This document shows positions 9,119-19,721 of a stretch of DNA of 34,594 bases, piece by piece; within the stretch, counting starts at the first letter, position 1; the number at the start of each line of letters is the position of its first letter. Position numbers and translations under genes: made by a program. Origin of the DNA: Burkholderiales bacterium (GTDB lineage Bacteria; Pseudomonadota; Gammaproteobacteria; Burkholderiales; Ga0077523); contig JAIEQG010000105.1 in assembly GCA_019747905.1 (NCBI GenBank), forward strand, positions 1 through 34,594, read 5' to 3'. The notes under the pieces are model-generated. The model did not search any database, had not been told where the DNA came from, and worked only from the letters and a program-made list of their open reading frames with translations.

Positions 9119-9462
9119 AGTGTGGAATCTGCCGGAACAGTTTTCCACATCGCGGAATTCACTTGGTGCATCGCACCTAAAGCCTTGAAGTCACGCTGCT
9201 AAGGCAAACGGGAATCCGATTGTTGCGGCGCGCAATCGGCTTCGTATAGCCTCTGGGACACACGCTGTCCTGCGGCGACCACCGCTCGGACGGATCTCGG
9301 TGCGGACATCAACGAGTCGGCGCCGGCGGGTGCGCCAGAATCGACCTCTGGCCGTCCATGTGGAATCGGCCCGGCCGCGGCTCCCTGTGCGGCCCCGAGG
9401 GGTAATCCCGACTTCGGCCTCCGGCAATGGACAACGCAACACTTCACAGAGGAAATCGAACC
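9119..9462. other. 344-nt leader upstream of aceA with inverted repeats
   Basis: No gene is visible. It holds a hairpin-like TGTGGAA (9121-9127) / TTCCACA (9143-9149) just after the RraA-fold stop, with inner CTG/CAG pairing but no T tract. A second palindrome is CCGATTG (9216-9222) / CAATCGG (9233-9239). The string TGTGGAATC of the first arm recurs at 9359-9367. Length and structure suggest a promoter plus a long 5' leader of aceA, but I can point to no convincing -35/-10 pair. Confidence 0.4.
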
Positions 9463-10740
<1,278 letters not shown>

Positions 10741-10766
10741 TCCGGCCGGCTTACCGCGCTGTACCG

Positions 10767-10806
10767 ACCGCCCGCGAGCGTCATGCTCCCGGGCGGTTTT
10801 TCTTTC
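10767..10806 (+). terminator. Rho-independent terminator after aceA
   Basis: Stem ACCGCCCG (10767-10774) / CGGGCGGT (10790-10797) with an inner GAGC (10776-10779) / GCTC (10785-10788), followed by a T-rich run (TTTTTCTTTCT). It lies 26 nt after the aceA stop. Confidence 0.85.
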
Positions 10807-10904
10807 TGGATCGCTTCCGGCGTCCCAATCCGGAAAACCCGATGCCATAATGCGCAATTTCAAGCACGCGGCCCCTTGGTACCCGTGCGATCCTGGAGAC
10901 ACCC

Positions 10905-12521
10905 ATGAGCACCCAGAACTATGGCGCCGGCATCGAAGTCCTCGCCCCGGTCACGTCCGAATTCGCCTCGATCCTGACGCCCGAGGCCGTCGCCTTCGTC
11001 GCCAGGTTGCACCGCGCGTGCAATGCCCGGCGTCTCGAACTGCTGGAACGGCGCCGGATCCGCCAGAGCGCCATTGACGGCGGCAAGCTCCCCGACTTCC
11101 TGCCCGAGACGCAGCACATCCGCGACGGCGACTGGAAAGTCGCCCCGGTACCCGCGGACCTGCAGGATCGCCGCGTGGAGATCACGGGCCCCACCGATCG
11201 CAAGATGGTGATCAACGCGCTCAACTCCGGCGCCAGCACGTTCATGGCGGACTTCGAGGACTCGAGCACCCCCACCTGGGAGAATCAGATCCGTGGCCAG
11301 CTCAACATGCGCGATGCGCTGGCGCGCACCATCTCCTTCTCGAACCCCGACGGCAAGCAGTACCGGCTCAACGACAAGGTCGCGACCCTGCTGGTGCGAC
11401 CGCGCGGCTGGCACCTCGACGAGAAACACATCAAGGTCGACGGCCAGTTCGTGTCCGGCGGCCTGTTCGACTTCGGCCTCTACTTCTTCCACAACGCCAA
11501 GGAGCGCGTGAAGGCCAAGTCCGGCATCTACCTGTACCTGCCCAAGATGGAGAGTCATCTCGAGGCGCGGCTCTGGAACGATGCGTTCGTCCTGGCGCAG
11601 GAAACGCTCGGTGTACCGAAGGGTACGGTCAAGGCCACGGTGCTGATCGAGACCATCCTCGGCGCCTTCGAGATGGACGAGATCCTGTACGAACTGCGCG
11701 ACCACTCCGCCGGGCTCAACTGTGGGCGCTGGGACTACATCTTCTCGTGCATCAAGAAATTCAAGAAGCAGCCCGACTTCATCCTCGCCGATCGAGGTCT
11801 GGTCACCATGACGAGCCCGTTCATGCGCGCGTATTCGCTGCTGCTCATCAAGACGTGTCACCGCCGCGGCGCCTTCGCCATGGGCGGCATGGCGGCGCAG
11901 ATTCCGATCAAGAACGATCCGGCCGCGAACGACGCCGCCATCGCCAAGGTGCGCGCGGACAAGAACCGCGAGGCCACCGACGGGCATGACGGCACCTGGG
12001 TCGCACACCCGGGACTCGTGGCGGTGGCGAAGGAAGAATTCGACAAGGTCATGAAGACACCGAACCAGATCGCGCGCCACCGCGACGACGTCAAGGTGAC
12101 CGCGAAGGACCTGATCGACTTCCAGCCCAAGGGCCCCATCACCGAGAACGGCCTGCGCCTCAACATCAACATCGGCATCCAGTACATGGGTGCGTGGCTC
12201 GCCGGCACCGGCTGCGTGCCCATCTTCAACCTGATGGAAGACGCCGCCACGGCCGAGATCTCGCGCGCGCAGATCTGGCACTGGATCCGCAGCCCGAAGG
12301 GCGTGCTGGACGACGGCCGCAAGATCACGCGCGAGCTCTTCTCCGGCCTGGTGCCGGAGGAACTCGCCAAGGTGAAGACGATGCTGGGCGACAAGGGGTG
12401 GAGCGCCGGCCGTTACGAAGACGGCGCGAAGATGTTCGAGCAGCTCACCCTGGCAGACGAGTTCGTGGATTTCCTGACACTGCCGGCGTACGACTGGGTC
12501 ATCGGGCACGAGCATCGCTGA
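10905..12521 (+). CDS. aceB: Malate synthase A
   Basis: A 538-residue enzyme that condenses glyoxylate with acetyl-CoA to malate. It is the A-type (about 530-540 residues, without the extra domain of malate synthase G). The family signature [14 protein letters not shown] is at 265-278. Arg166 in LLVRPRGWH and Asp446 in [11 protein letters not shown] correspond to the catalytic arginine and aspartate. The ATG at 10905 has TGGAGA about 8 nt upstream. It follows aceA by 164 nt that contain a terminator, so it may depend on read-through or on its own promoter. The end of the gene is followed by a large composite repeat (12543-12723). Confidence 0.97.
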   Translation: MSTQNYGAGIEVLAPVTSEFASILTPEAVAFVARLHRACNARRLELLERRRIRQSAIDGGKLPDFLPETQHIRDGDWKVAPVPADLQDRRVEITGPTDRKMVINALNSGASTFMADFEDSSTPTWENQIRGQLNMRDALARTISFSNPDGKQYRLNDKVATLLVRPRGWHLDEKHIKVDGQFVSGGLFDFGLYFFHNAKERVKAKSGIYLYLPKMESHLEARLWNDAFVLAQETLGVPKGTVKATVLIETILGAFEMDEILYELRDHSAGLNCGRWDYIFSCIKKFKKQPDFILADRGLVTMTSPFMRAYSLLLIKTCHRRGAFAMGGMAAQIPIKNDPAANDAAIAKVRADKNREATDGHDGTWVAHPGLVAVAKEEFDKVMKTPNQIARHRDDVKVTAKDLIDFQPKGPITENGLRLNINIGIQYMGAWLAGTGCVPIFNLMEDAATAEISRAQIWHWIRSPKGVLDDGRKITRELFSGLVPEELAKVKTMLGDKGWSAGRYEDGAKMFEQLTLADEFVDFLTLPAYDWVIGHEHR

Positions 12522-12542
12522 GCGCGCTCGTCGCAGGGCGTT

Positions 12543-12723
12543 GCCCCCATCCCGACCTTCCCCCAGCACTGCTGGGGGAAGGGGTGGAATTCGACGATCG
12601 ATTACGCTGATCGTCGCAAGCAAGCTAGGAAGGCCCCCACCCCGACCCTCCCCCGGCAAAGCCGGGGGAGGGAGCCGTACACCCCTTCCCCCAACTTCGT
12701 TGGGGGAAGGTTGGGATGGGGGC
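12543..12723 (-). repeat. Composite palindromic repeat, copy 2 (full, inverted relative to copy 4)
   Basis: A 181-bp element between aceB and the RluE-type gene. From left: CCCCCATCCC arm, hairpin CCTTCCCCCAGC-ACT-GCTGGGGGAAGG, linker hairpin CGACGATC (12592-12599) / GATCGTCG (12609-12616), arm CCCCCACCCC, hairpin CCCTCCCCCGGC-AAA-GCCGGGGGAGGG, spacer with GAGCCGTACACC, hairpin CCTTCCCCCAAC-TTC-GTTGGGGGAAGG, closing arm GGGATGGGGGC. Its reverse complement lines up part by part with 30068-30249. It ends 29 nt before the next gene's GTG start, so it is probably transcribed as leader. Confidence 0.9.
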
Positions 12724-12752
12724 AACGACGCCCCTCATCACGAGATACCCCC

Positions 12753-13304
12753 GTGCCGCGCGTGATCCTCTTCAACAAACCCTACGGCGTCCTCTGCCAG
12801 TTCACGGACACCGCAGGCCGCCGCACGCTGAAGGACTACATCGACGTCCCCGACGTCTACGCGGCCGGACGCCTCGATGCCGACAGCGAGGGGCTCGTGG
12901 TGCTCACCGATGACGGCGTCCTGCAGGCCCGCATCGCCGATCCGCGCCACAAGCTGCCCAAGACCTACTGGGTGCAGGTCGAGGGCACGCCCGACATGGC
13001 ATCGCTCGAACCACTGCGCCGCGGCGTGCTGCTGAACGACGGACCGGCCGGTCCCGCAGAAGTGCGTGTCATGCCCGAGCCCCCCGGCCTCTGGCCGCGT
13101 GTGCCACCGATCCGGGAGCGTCGGCACATTCCGACTGCATGGCTCGAGCTGACCCTCACCGAGGGCCGCAACCGGCAAGTACGACGCATGACGGCATCCG
13201 TCGGCCTGCCGACCCTGCGCCTCATCCGGGCGCGAATCGGTCCCTGGACTCTGGACGGACTCGCCCCGGGGCAGTGGCGCGCTGTCGCCGAACCCAGACA
13301 ATAA
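12753..13304 (+). CDS. rluE: 23S rRNA pseudouridine synthase, RluE/RsuA family
   Basis: A 183-residue enzyme of the RsuA/RluB/E/F family, which isomerises a uridine in 23S rRNA (position 2457 for E. coli RluE). It has no S4 domain and starts directly with the catalytic domain, as RluE does: [13 protein letters not shown] at 5-17, then the catalytic motif [14 protein letters not shown] with Asp42, and the C-terminal [23 protein letters not shown] typical of the family. I choose GTG at 12753, since the next upstream codons come from the repeat element. No clear ribosome-binding site is seen. The gene stands alone between the repeat and a small peptide gene. Confidence 0.9.
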   Translation: MPRVILFNKPYGVLCQFTDTAGRRTLKDYIDVPDVYAAGRLDADSEGLVVLTDDGVLQARIADPRHKLPKTYWVQVEGTPDMASLEPLRRGVLLNDGPAGPAEVRVMPEPPGLWPRVPPIRERRHIPTAWLELTLTEGRNRQVRRMTASVGLPTLRLIRARIGPWTLDGLAPGQWRAVAEPRQ

Positions 13305-13402
13305 ATCTTCAATCTCGGCGTCAACGCGGCTCTGCAAACCGGCGTTTCCACGTTCGGCGCAGTCCCATGCGTCGACTTCACAAAATCAACTGGAGAACCA
13401 TC

Positions 13403-13513
13403 ATGAAAAAAGTGCTCGCTGCCCTCCTGATCGGCATGTTCGCCCTGTCCGCCGGTTCCATGGCCATCGCCGGTGACAAGGAAGAGCCCAAGAAGGAAGA
13501 GAAGAAGAAGTAA
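13403..13513 (+). CDS. Exported 36-residue Lys/Glu-rich peptide
   Basis: A small gene with good signals: ATG at 13403, TGGAGA 6 nt upstream, stop TAA, and an 11-bp terminator hairpin 22 nt later. The product starts MKKVLAALLIGMFALSAG and continues to AIAG, a clear Sec signal peptide of about 24 residues. The remaining 12 residues are DKEEPKKEEKKK, almost only charged. I do not recognise a family; short secreted peptides of this form are common in Betaproteobacteria genomes but, as far as I know, have no known function. Possible roles are a periplasmic charged peptide or a membrane-anchored microprotein if the signal is not cleaved. There is no partner gene in the same unit. Confidence 0.7.
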   Translation: MKKVLAALLIGMFALSAGSMAIAGDKEEPKKEEKKK

Positions 13514-13535
13514 GTCGGCTTCACCCGCAGCATCG

Positions 13536-13571
13536 AAAGGCAGGGCGCGAGCCCTGCCTTTTTCGTTTTTG
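13536..13571 (+). terminator. Rho-independent terminator of the small peptide gene
   Basis: Stem AAAGGCAGGGC (13536-13546), GCGA tetraloop, GCCCTGCCTTT (13551-13561), then a T-rich tail (TTCGTTTTT). It is a textbook intrinsic terminator 22 nt after the stop codon. Confidence 0.92.
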
Positions 13572-13657
13572 ACGCCCCTCCGGGCTCCCGCTATGCTCCG
13601 GGCGTCGTGCCGCATCGGGCCAGCGCAGCAGGCCTTCCGGCACCAGGTTCGAGCCGC

Positions 13658-13688
13658 AAAGGCAGGGCGCCGCCCCTGCCTTTCTTGC
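13658..13688 (+). terminator. Second hairpin with the same stem, just before nudJ
   Basis: Stem AAAGGCAGGG (13658-13667) / CCCTGCCTTT (13674-13683) repeats ten bases of the terminator stem 122 nt upstream. It is followed by CTTGCTT and lies only 15 nt before the nudJ ATG, where it could act as a second terminator or block the ribosome site. The 86 nt between the hairpins also hold GACGCCC (13571-13577) / GGGCGTC (13600-13606). Confidence 0.6.
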
Positions 13689-13698
13689 TTCAGTGAAC

Positions 13699-14151
13699 AT
13701 GCAAGATACCCTCTGGAAACCGCACGTCACGGTCGCCGCCGTCATCGAGCGCGACGGCCGCTTCCTCGTCGTCGAGGAGCAGACCGATGACGGCGTTCGC
13801 CTGAACCAGCCCGCGGGACATCTGGAACCGGACGAGACCCTGATCGCGGGAACCGTCCGCGAGGCGCTCGAGGAAACCGCCTATCGGTTCGAGCCCCGCC
13901 ACGTGGTCGGCGTGTACCGCTGGCGGCACCCTTCCGGCGTGGTGTACCTGCGCTTCGCGTTCACCGGGCCGATCGTCGCGCACGAAGCCGGGCGCATTCT
14001 GGATCATGGCATCCTGCGCGCGCTGTGGCTGACGCCGGAAGAACTGCTCGCGGAGCAGGCCCGTCACCGCAGCCCGCTGGTCATGCGCTGCGTCAACGAC
14101 TACCTGGCGGGCCGGCGCTATCCGCTCGAACTGCTGGCCCACATCGCATGA
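13699..14151 (+). CDS. nudJ: Nudix hydrolase, NudJ type
   Basis: A 150-residue Nudix phosphatase. The Nudix box runs from 40 to 62 (GHLEPDETLIAG, then REALEETAY), with the metal-binding REXXEE intact; the Gly after EE-Thr is Ala here. The start KPHVTVAAVIERDGRFLVVEE, the QPAGHLEPDETL stretch and the late SPLV and RRYPLELLA match E. coli NudJ (YmfB), which acts on thiamine pyrophosphates and nucleoside di/triphosphates. In E. coli nudJ lies next to mnmA, as it nearly does here. I use ATG 13699; a GTG two codons earlier is possible. A hairpin ends 15 nt upstream, leaving little room for a ribosome-binding site. The stop overlaps the next start (ATGA). Confidence 0.9.
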   Translation: MQDTLWKPHVTVAAVIERDGRFLVVEEQTDDGVRLNQPAGHLEPDETLIAGTVREALEETAYRFEPRHVVGVYRWRHPSGVVYLRFAFTGPIVAHEAGRILDHGILRALWLTPEELLAEQARHRSPLVMRCVNDYLAGRRYPLELLAHIA

Positions 14152-14687
14152 CTGCAACCGCCCTGGTCCTGGCGCTGGCAGCACCGTTGCCGCCGGCCAC
14201 CGTGGAGCTTTGCTACAACTACGGCTGCGCCCGCCAGGCGGCGGTGCGCTTCGCCGGCAGTGTCCTCGACTCCGTGGGCGCGCTGTTCGACGAAGTCGAC
14301 GATGCCGCGAGCGAACGGCTCGCCATCGCGCTCGCCATGGCGATGCTCGCGCGCGCGGCCACGGCCGATGCACCCGTGGGGGCGGACCTCGGCGGAAACG
14401 GCTATGCCGAATCCGATGTCGAAGGCCGCATGGACTGCATCGATCATTCGACCAACACGACGCGCTACCTGGCGCTCATGGGGAGCCGCGGCTGGTTGCG
14501 CTATCACGACACCGGTCCGCGTGTGCTGCGGATGAGCTATTTCGTGGTCGCACACTGGACCGCCACCATCCGCGACCGTGCCACGGGAACCGAGTACGCC
14601 GTGGATACCTGGTTTCGCCGCAACGGCTATCCGGCCGTGGTGATGCCGCTCGCACAATGGAAACAGGGAGCGAGCCCCCGTGACTAG
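14148..14687 (+). CDS. Unknown protein with a candidate Cys-His-Asp (transglutaminase-like) site
   Basis: A 179-residue protein that I cannot name. Its ATG overlaps the nudJ stop and its end overlaps the mnmA start by 8 nt, so all three are co-translated. The first ~18 residues are hydrophobic ([13 protein letters not shown]) but lack basic residues, so export is uncertain. Two cysteines sit at CYNYGC (22-27). The second half reads like a transglutaminase/BTLCP core: Cys97 in [21 protein letters not shown] at the start of a helix, His136 in a strand ([10 protein letters not shown]), and Asp153 in the next strand (YAVDTWF), followed by the [15 protein letters not shown] tail. That order is the papain-like triad order of LapG-type proteins. 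The triad is my inference from spacing; a purely structural protein is possible. Confidence 0.7.
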   Translation: MTATALVLALAAPLPPATVELCYNYGCARQAAVRFAGSVLDSVGALFDEVDDAASERLAIALAMAMLARAATADAPVGADLGGNGYAESDVEGRMDCIDHSTNTTRYLALMGSRGWLRYHDTGPRVLRMSYFVVAHWTATIRDRATGTEYAVDTWFRRNGYPAVVMPLAQWKQGASPRD

Positions 14688-15777
14688 GCAGCGCGTGGTC
14701 GTGGGCCTCTCGGGCGGCGTCGATTCAGCGGTCGCCGCATGGCTCTTGAAGGAGCAGGGTTTCGAGGTCATCGGCCTCTTCATGAAGAACTGGGAAGACG
14801 ACGACGATGACGAGTACTGCAGCTCGCGCCAGGACCTGATCGATGCGGTTTCGGTGGCGGACGTCATCGGCATCGAGGTCGATGCGGTGAACTTCTCGGC
14901 CGAGTACCGCGAACGCGTGTTCGCTAGCTTCCTTGCCGAGTACCGCGCCGGGCGCACGCCCAACCCGGACGTGCTGTGCAACAGCGAGATCAAGTTCCGC
15001 GCCTTCCTCGACCATGCGCTCGCCATGGGCGCCGAGCGCATCGCGACCGGGCACTACGCCGGCGTGCGCGAGCGCGACGGCCGCTTCGAACTGCTGAAGG
15101 CCGCCGACGCGTCGAAGGACCAGAGCTATTTCCTGCATCGCCTCGATCAGTCGCAGCTCGCGCGGACTCTCTTTCCGCTGGCATCGATGCCGAAGCGCGA
15201 CGTGCGTGCGCTCGCGCGCCGGCTCGCACTGCCCAACCACGACAAGAAGGATTCCACCGGCATCTGCTTCATCGGCGAGCGCCCCTTCCGTGAGTTCCTC
15301 AACCGCTACCTGCCGCGCGAGCCGGGCGCCATGGTGAGCCTCGACGGCCGCGTGATGGGCACGCACATGGGGCTCATGTACTACACGATCGGCCAGCGCC
15401 AGGGTCTCGGCATCGGCGGCGAAGGCCTGCCCTGGTACGTGGCGCACAAGGACCTCGCCGCGAATCGGCTGATCGTCGTGCAAGGTCACGAACACCCGTC
15501 GCTCAAGGCGCCGGCGCTCCGGGCCTCCGATGTGAGCTGGGTCGCGGGTACGGCTCCACCCATGGACCGCCGCTACGCGGCCAAGACGCGCTATCGCCAG
15601 GCCGATGCGCCCTGCGTGCTGCGCGCGAGCGGCACGGAGATCGAAATCGCTTTCGACCAACCCCAATGGGCCATCACGCCGGGTCAGTCGGCGGTGGTCT
15701 ACGACGGCGAGGTGTGCCTGGGCGGCGGCATCATCGAGCGCGCGCTGGTCGAAGCGGCGCTACCGGCCGCCGCTTGA
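14680..15777 (+). CDS. mnmA: tRNA-specific 2-thiouridylase MnmA
   Basis: A 365-residue enzyme that thiolates U34 of tRNA-Lys, -Glu and -Gln. The PP-loop ATP site SGGVDS is at 11-16. Catalytic cysteines are Cys100 ([12 protein letters not shown]) and Cys196 ([12 protein letters not shown]). The length is normal. The start is a GTG at 14680, inside the last codons of the preceding gene, with CAGGGAG 9 nt upstream. In E. coli the order is nudJ-mnmA-hflD-purB; here hflD is missing from the spot and purB is 1.6 kb further on, which is a looser form of the same neighbourhood. It converges on a glutathione transferase gene. Confidence 0.97.
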   Translation: MTRQRVVVGLSGGVDSAVAAWLLKEQGFEVIGLFMKNWEDDDDDEYCSSRQDLIDAVSVADVIGIEVDAVNFSAEYRERVFASFLAEYRAGRTPNPDVLCNSEIKFRAFLDHALAMGAERIATGHYAGVRERDGRFELLKAADASKDQSYFLHRLDQSQLARTLFPLASMPKRDVRALARRLALPNHDKKDSTGICFIGERPFREFLNRYLPREPGAMVSLDGRVMGTHMGLMYYTIGQRQGLGIGGEGLPWYVAHKDLAANRLIVVQGHEHPSLKAPALRASDVSWVAGTAPPMDRRYAAKTRYRQADAPCVLRASGTEIEIAFDQPQWAITPGQSAVVYDGEVCLGGGIIERALVEAALPAAA

Positions 15778-15794
15778 AGCTGTCGGGGGCGCCT

Positions 15795-15849
15795 GGCCGC
15801 CCCAAGCCATAGACGCGCCCCTTATGGGGGCGCCGACCGCAGCGCGCGT
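15795..15849 (+). repeat. GGCCGCCCCAAG repeat, copy between mnmA and the GST gene
   Basis: Starts with GGCCGCCCCAAG (15795-15806), continues with the hairpin GCGCCCC-TTAT-GGGGGCGC (15815-15833), then GACCGCAGCGCGCGTGGGG. The same three parts, in the same order, occur at 16553-16698. The hairpin may serve as a terminator for the convergent mnmA and GST genes. Confidence 0.65.
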
Positions 15850-15865
15850 GGGGATCGTTTCAGCC

Positions 15866-16474
15866 TCAACCGGCCGGAACGCTCATCTCGAAGCTCGCGC
15901 GCTTGAACAGCTTTTCCGCGTGCCGCTCGAGGTTCGGGTACGCAGTGCGCCACGGAATCGCGGGGAAGCGGAAGTCGAGGTAGCCCAACGCGCAGCCCAG
16001 GGCGATGTCGGCCAGGCTGAAGCCTTCGTCATAGCACCAGGGGCGGTCTTCCAGTTCGGCTGCGGCGTACTTGAGCACGCCGTCGACCTTGCCCATCTGG
16101 CGCTCGATCCATTCCATGCTCTGCTTTGCCTTCGGCCGGCGCCCTTCGTTCACGGTCAGCACGGCGGCATCGAGCAGTCCGTCCGCGAGGGCCTCCCAGC
16201 GCCGCACCTGGATGCGCTGCCGGCTGGTCTCGGGGATGAGGCGTGTCACCGGCGATACGCCGTCGAGGTACTCCACGATCACGCGCGAATCGAAGATCGT
16301 GGTGCCGTCGTCCATCACCAGCACCGGCACCTTGCCGATCGGGTTGAATTCGGGAACGCGGGTGCCCGGCTCCGACGGACTGTGCACCTCGAAGTCGTAG
16401 TCGATGCGCTTTTCCGCCAGCACGACACGCGCCTTGCGCGTATAGGGGCTGGACAACGTGCCGATGAGCTTCAT
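15866..16474 (-). CDS. Glutathione S-transferase family protein (YibF-like)
   Basis: A 202-residue cytosolic GST. The thioredoxin-like N-domain starts MKLIGTLSSPYTRKARVVLAEK, with Ser9 at the position of the catalytic Ser/Cys, and has the cis-proline stretch GKVPVLVMDDGTTIFDSRVIVEYL with the glutathione-binding DS pair. The helical C-domain ends with WCYDEGFSLADIALGCALGYLDFR, the folding box of the family. It resembles E. coli YibF and related small GSTs whose substrates are not known. I start at ATG 16474; the frame extends 18 codons upstream without a better signal. GST genes beside purB are frequent in Betaproteobacteria, to my knowledge. No operon partner is close: the next minus-strand gene ends 228 nt upstream. 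Confidence 0.88.
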   Translation of the reverse strand: MKLIGTLSSPYTRKARVVLAEKRIDYDFEVHSPSEPGTRVPEFNPIGKVPVLVMDDGTTIFDSRVIVEYLDGVSPVTRLIPETSRQRIQVRRWEALADGLLDAAVLTVNEGRRPKAKQSMEWIERQMGKVDGVLKYAAAELEDRPWCYDEGFSLADIALGCALGYLDFRFPAIPWRTAYPNLERHAEKLFKRASFEMSVPAG

Positions 16475-16552
16475 TCGGGGGTGAGCTCGATGAATCGCAG
16501 AAGGGCCGCGAGTATAGCAGCGCAGCACCGCGCTGCGACGGTCATTCCAGCG

Positions 16553-16698
16553 TCGCCGGGCCGCCCCAAGACACTGGAGCGGCCCCCACGGGGCTGAGCT
16601 CGGACACGCAGCAGGCCCTGCGGCCTGATGCGTGCCTGGCGAAGCGGTCAGGCATGCAGGCCTGACCGTGGATCAGCGACCGCAGGGAGCGTGGGGGC
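16553..16698 (+). repeat. GGCCGCCCCAAG repeat, long copy
   Basis: Begins TCGCCGGGCCGCCCCAAGA (identical to 2549-2567). It continues with GGAGCGGCCCCCACGGGG, a palindrome CGGTCAGGC (16645-16653) ATGCAG GCCTGACCG (16660-16668), and ends GCGACCGCAGGGAGCGTGGGGGC. The arms GCCCCCAC and GTGGGGGC can pair across it. It fills most of the 228 nt between the GST and UDG genes. Confidence 0.65.
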
Positions 16699-16702
16699 AG
16701 TT

Positions 16703-17281
16703 TCATTCCACTGTCGCCCGGATCAGACGCCGCAGTTCCGGTACCAACTCCGCTTCGAACCAGGCATTGCGCTTCAACCAACCGCTGTTGCGCCAGCTCG
16801 GGTGCGGCAGCGGCAGGAAGCTCGGCAGGTATTCGCGAAATGCCCGTACCGTTTCGGTCATCGCGGGCTTGCGCAGGTCCGCGAGATGGAACGCTTGCGC
16901 ATAGCTGCCGACGAGCAGCGTCAAGCGCACCTCCCCGAGGGCCGGCACGATGCGCGGGTGCCACAAGGGTGCGCATTCCTTGCGCGGCGGCAGATCAGCG
17001 CCGTTCACCGTGCCCGGATAGCACAGGCCGATGGGCAGGATCGCGACCCGCCGCTCGTCGTAGAAGACCTCGGGCGCGAGCCCCAACCAGTCGCGCAGCC
17101 GTTGCCCGGATGGATCGTTCCACGGAATGCCGCTTGCGTGCACCCGGCGCCCCGGGGCCTGCCCGATGATCAGCAACCGCGCTGACTTTCCAACCCGCAA
17201 GACCGGGCGCGGTGGATGCGGCAGGTGCGCCGCGCACACCGTGCACGCACGCGCTTCCCGTACCAGTGCTTCGAGATTCAT
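16703..17281 (-). CDS. Uracil-DNA glycosylase family protein with predicted [4Fe-4S] cluster
   Basis: A 192-residue member of the uracil-DNA glycosylase superfamily, which removes uracil or related damaged bases from DNA. Motif 1 is LLIIGQAPGRRVHASGIPW (GQAPG at 40-44) and motif 2 is LPLPHPSWRNSGW (HPS at 160-162). Four cysteines lie at 13, 16, 87 and 103, that is C-X2-C-X70-C-X15-C. This matches the cluster-binding pattern of family 4/5 enzymes. The first motif has Gln where family 4 has Glu (GEAPG), so activity and base preference may differ. ATG 17281 is chosen because the protein then starts just before the CTVC pair; no strong ribosome-binding site is seen. It is divergent from purB, with 64 nt between the start codons. 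Confidence 0.82.
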   Translation of the reverse strand: MNLEALVREARACTVCAAHLPHPPRPVLRVGKSARLLIIGQAPGRRVHASGIPWNDPSGQRLRDWLGLAPEVFYDERRVAILPIGLCYPGTVNGADLPPRKECAPLWHPRIVPALGEVRLTLLVGSYAQAFHLADLRKPAMTETVRAFREYLPSFLPLPHPSWRNSGWLKRNAWFEAELVPELRRLIRATVE

Positions 17282-17318
17282 CGGAAGATTGTAAAGAGTG
17301 GCCCGGGCTTTCCGATAA

Positions 17319-18716
<1,398 letters not shown>

Positions 18717-18752
18717 CAAGAGACGGCCTCACGCATCACGGAAGGAGTCCCG

Positions 18753-19721
18753 ATGACGACGACCGAACCCGCCGGCGCAGCAGCAGTGCCCGCAGTCGAG
18801 CCGCTCTCGCCTCAGGAAGAAGCGGACCTGCGCACATTCTTCGAGGAGTGGACCAGCCTGTCGGAGGCCGAGGAGCACATGCCGCCGCCCTCGCCGCTCG
18901 CATTCCGGCTGCTGTCGCTCGACACGCATGCGCCGTCCATCTCCCGCGAACTGGAGGAGATCATCGGCAGCGATCCGGTGCTCGCCGCGCGGGTGCTGGG
19001 CGTGGCCAACTCCGCCCGGTTCGGCAGCGCCGGCAAGCCGCTGGTGGAGATCCAGGCCGCCATCATGCGCCTCGGGATCGATCTCACCATGGACGTGTGC
19101 GAAGCGCAGCTCCTCGAACTGTGGATGCGCACCAGCGCTGCCGTCGTCGATCCGGCCCTGATGCACGCGCTGTGGCTCGAATACCTGATGACCGGCTTCT
19201 GCGCGCGCGAGATCGCCCTGATGCTCTCCGGCGACGTGGACCGCCATGTGGCCTACGCCGGCGGCATGCTGCACGACGTGGGCACTCTGGCCCTGTGCTG
19301 GTCGCAACCGAAACTCATGTCGCGCTTCGTTGCGGTCGGCTATGCGCAGGGCACGCCGCTCAACCAGGCGTTCGTGATCGCGCACACCGGACTCGGTGCG
19401 GGGCTGCTGCGCCGCTGGAACGCGCCGCGCGAACTCGTGCAGATCGCGGGCACGCACCATGCCGGCCTGAATCCGCGCGCGCTCGCCTCGGCGCTGGTGG
19501 TGTTCGTCTCGGATCACCTGCACGAAGCCGTCTTCGAGCACGAAGGCATCGGGCTCAAGGCACCCGCGGACTACCCGCTCGGCTGTTTCGGCGGCGCGAC
19601 CGAAGCGGTCACCGCCGCGCTCGATGCGCTCGGCCTCGCCGATCAACTCGATGCCATCATCCTGCGGGTCGGCAAGGCAAGCCACCGCCTGGAGATGCTC
19701 GCCACGGGCCTGGCCAAGTGA
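18753..19721 (+). CDS. HDOD-domain signalling protein
   Basis: A 322-residue protein with an HDOD domain (a catalytically dead relative of HD phosphohydrolases) over about residues 45-255. Typical stretches are the N-terminal proline box (HMPPPSPLAFRLLSL), the repeated helices ISRELEEIIGSDPVLAARVLGVANSARFG, and AYAGGMLHDVGTLAL at 168-181, where the His174-Asp175 pair is kept. HDOD proteins act as protein-protein modules in signalling, stress and motility circuits. No receiver, GGDEF or EAL domain is fused. A good ribosome site GGAAGGA lies 6 nt before ATG 18753. The stop overlaps the start of a methyltransferase gene (GTGA), so the two are translationally coupled. Confidence 0.85.
   Translation: MTTTEPAGAAAVPAVEPLSPQEEADLRTFFEEWTSLSEAEEHMPPPSPLAFRLLSLDTHAPSISRELEEIIGSDPVLAARVLGVANSARFGSAGKPLVEIQAAIMRLGIDLTMDVCEAQLLELWMRTSAAVVDPALMHALWLEYLMTGFCAREIALMLSGDVDRHVAYAGGMLHDVGTLALCWSQPKLMSRFVAVGYAQGTPLNQAFVIAHTGLGAGLLRRWNAPRELVQIAGTHHAGLNPRALASALVVFVSDHLHEAVFEHEGIGLKAPADYPLGCFGGATEAVTAALDALGLADQLDAIILRVGKASHRLEMLATGLAK

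Noticed and set aside
9141-9149. TTTTCCACA as a DnaA box and replication origin
   Set aside because: Only one near-match, no cluster, no AT-rich region and no dnaA, dnaN or gyrB nearby.
12543-12723. The palindromic elements as simple rho-independent terminators
   Set aside because: They have several hairpins, long outer arms and no T tracts, and two lie just before gene starts; they may stop transcription but are better described as repeats.
13640-13690. A possible tRNA, because GGTTCGAGCC looks like a T arm
   Set aside because: No acceptor stem, D arm or anticodon arm can be fitted around it; the downstream stem is the duplicated terminator hairpin.
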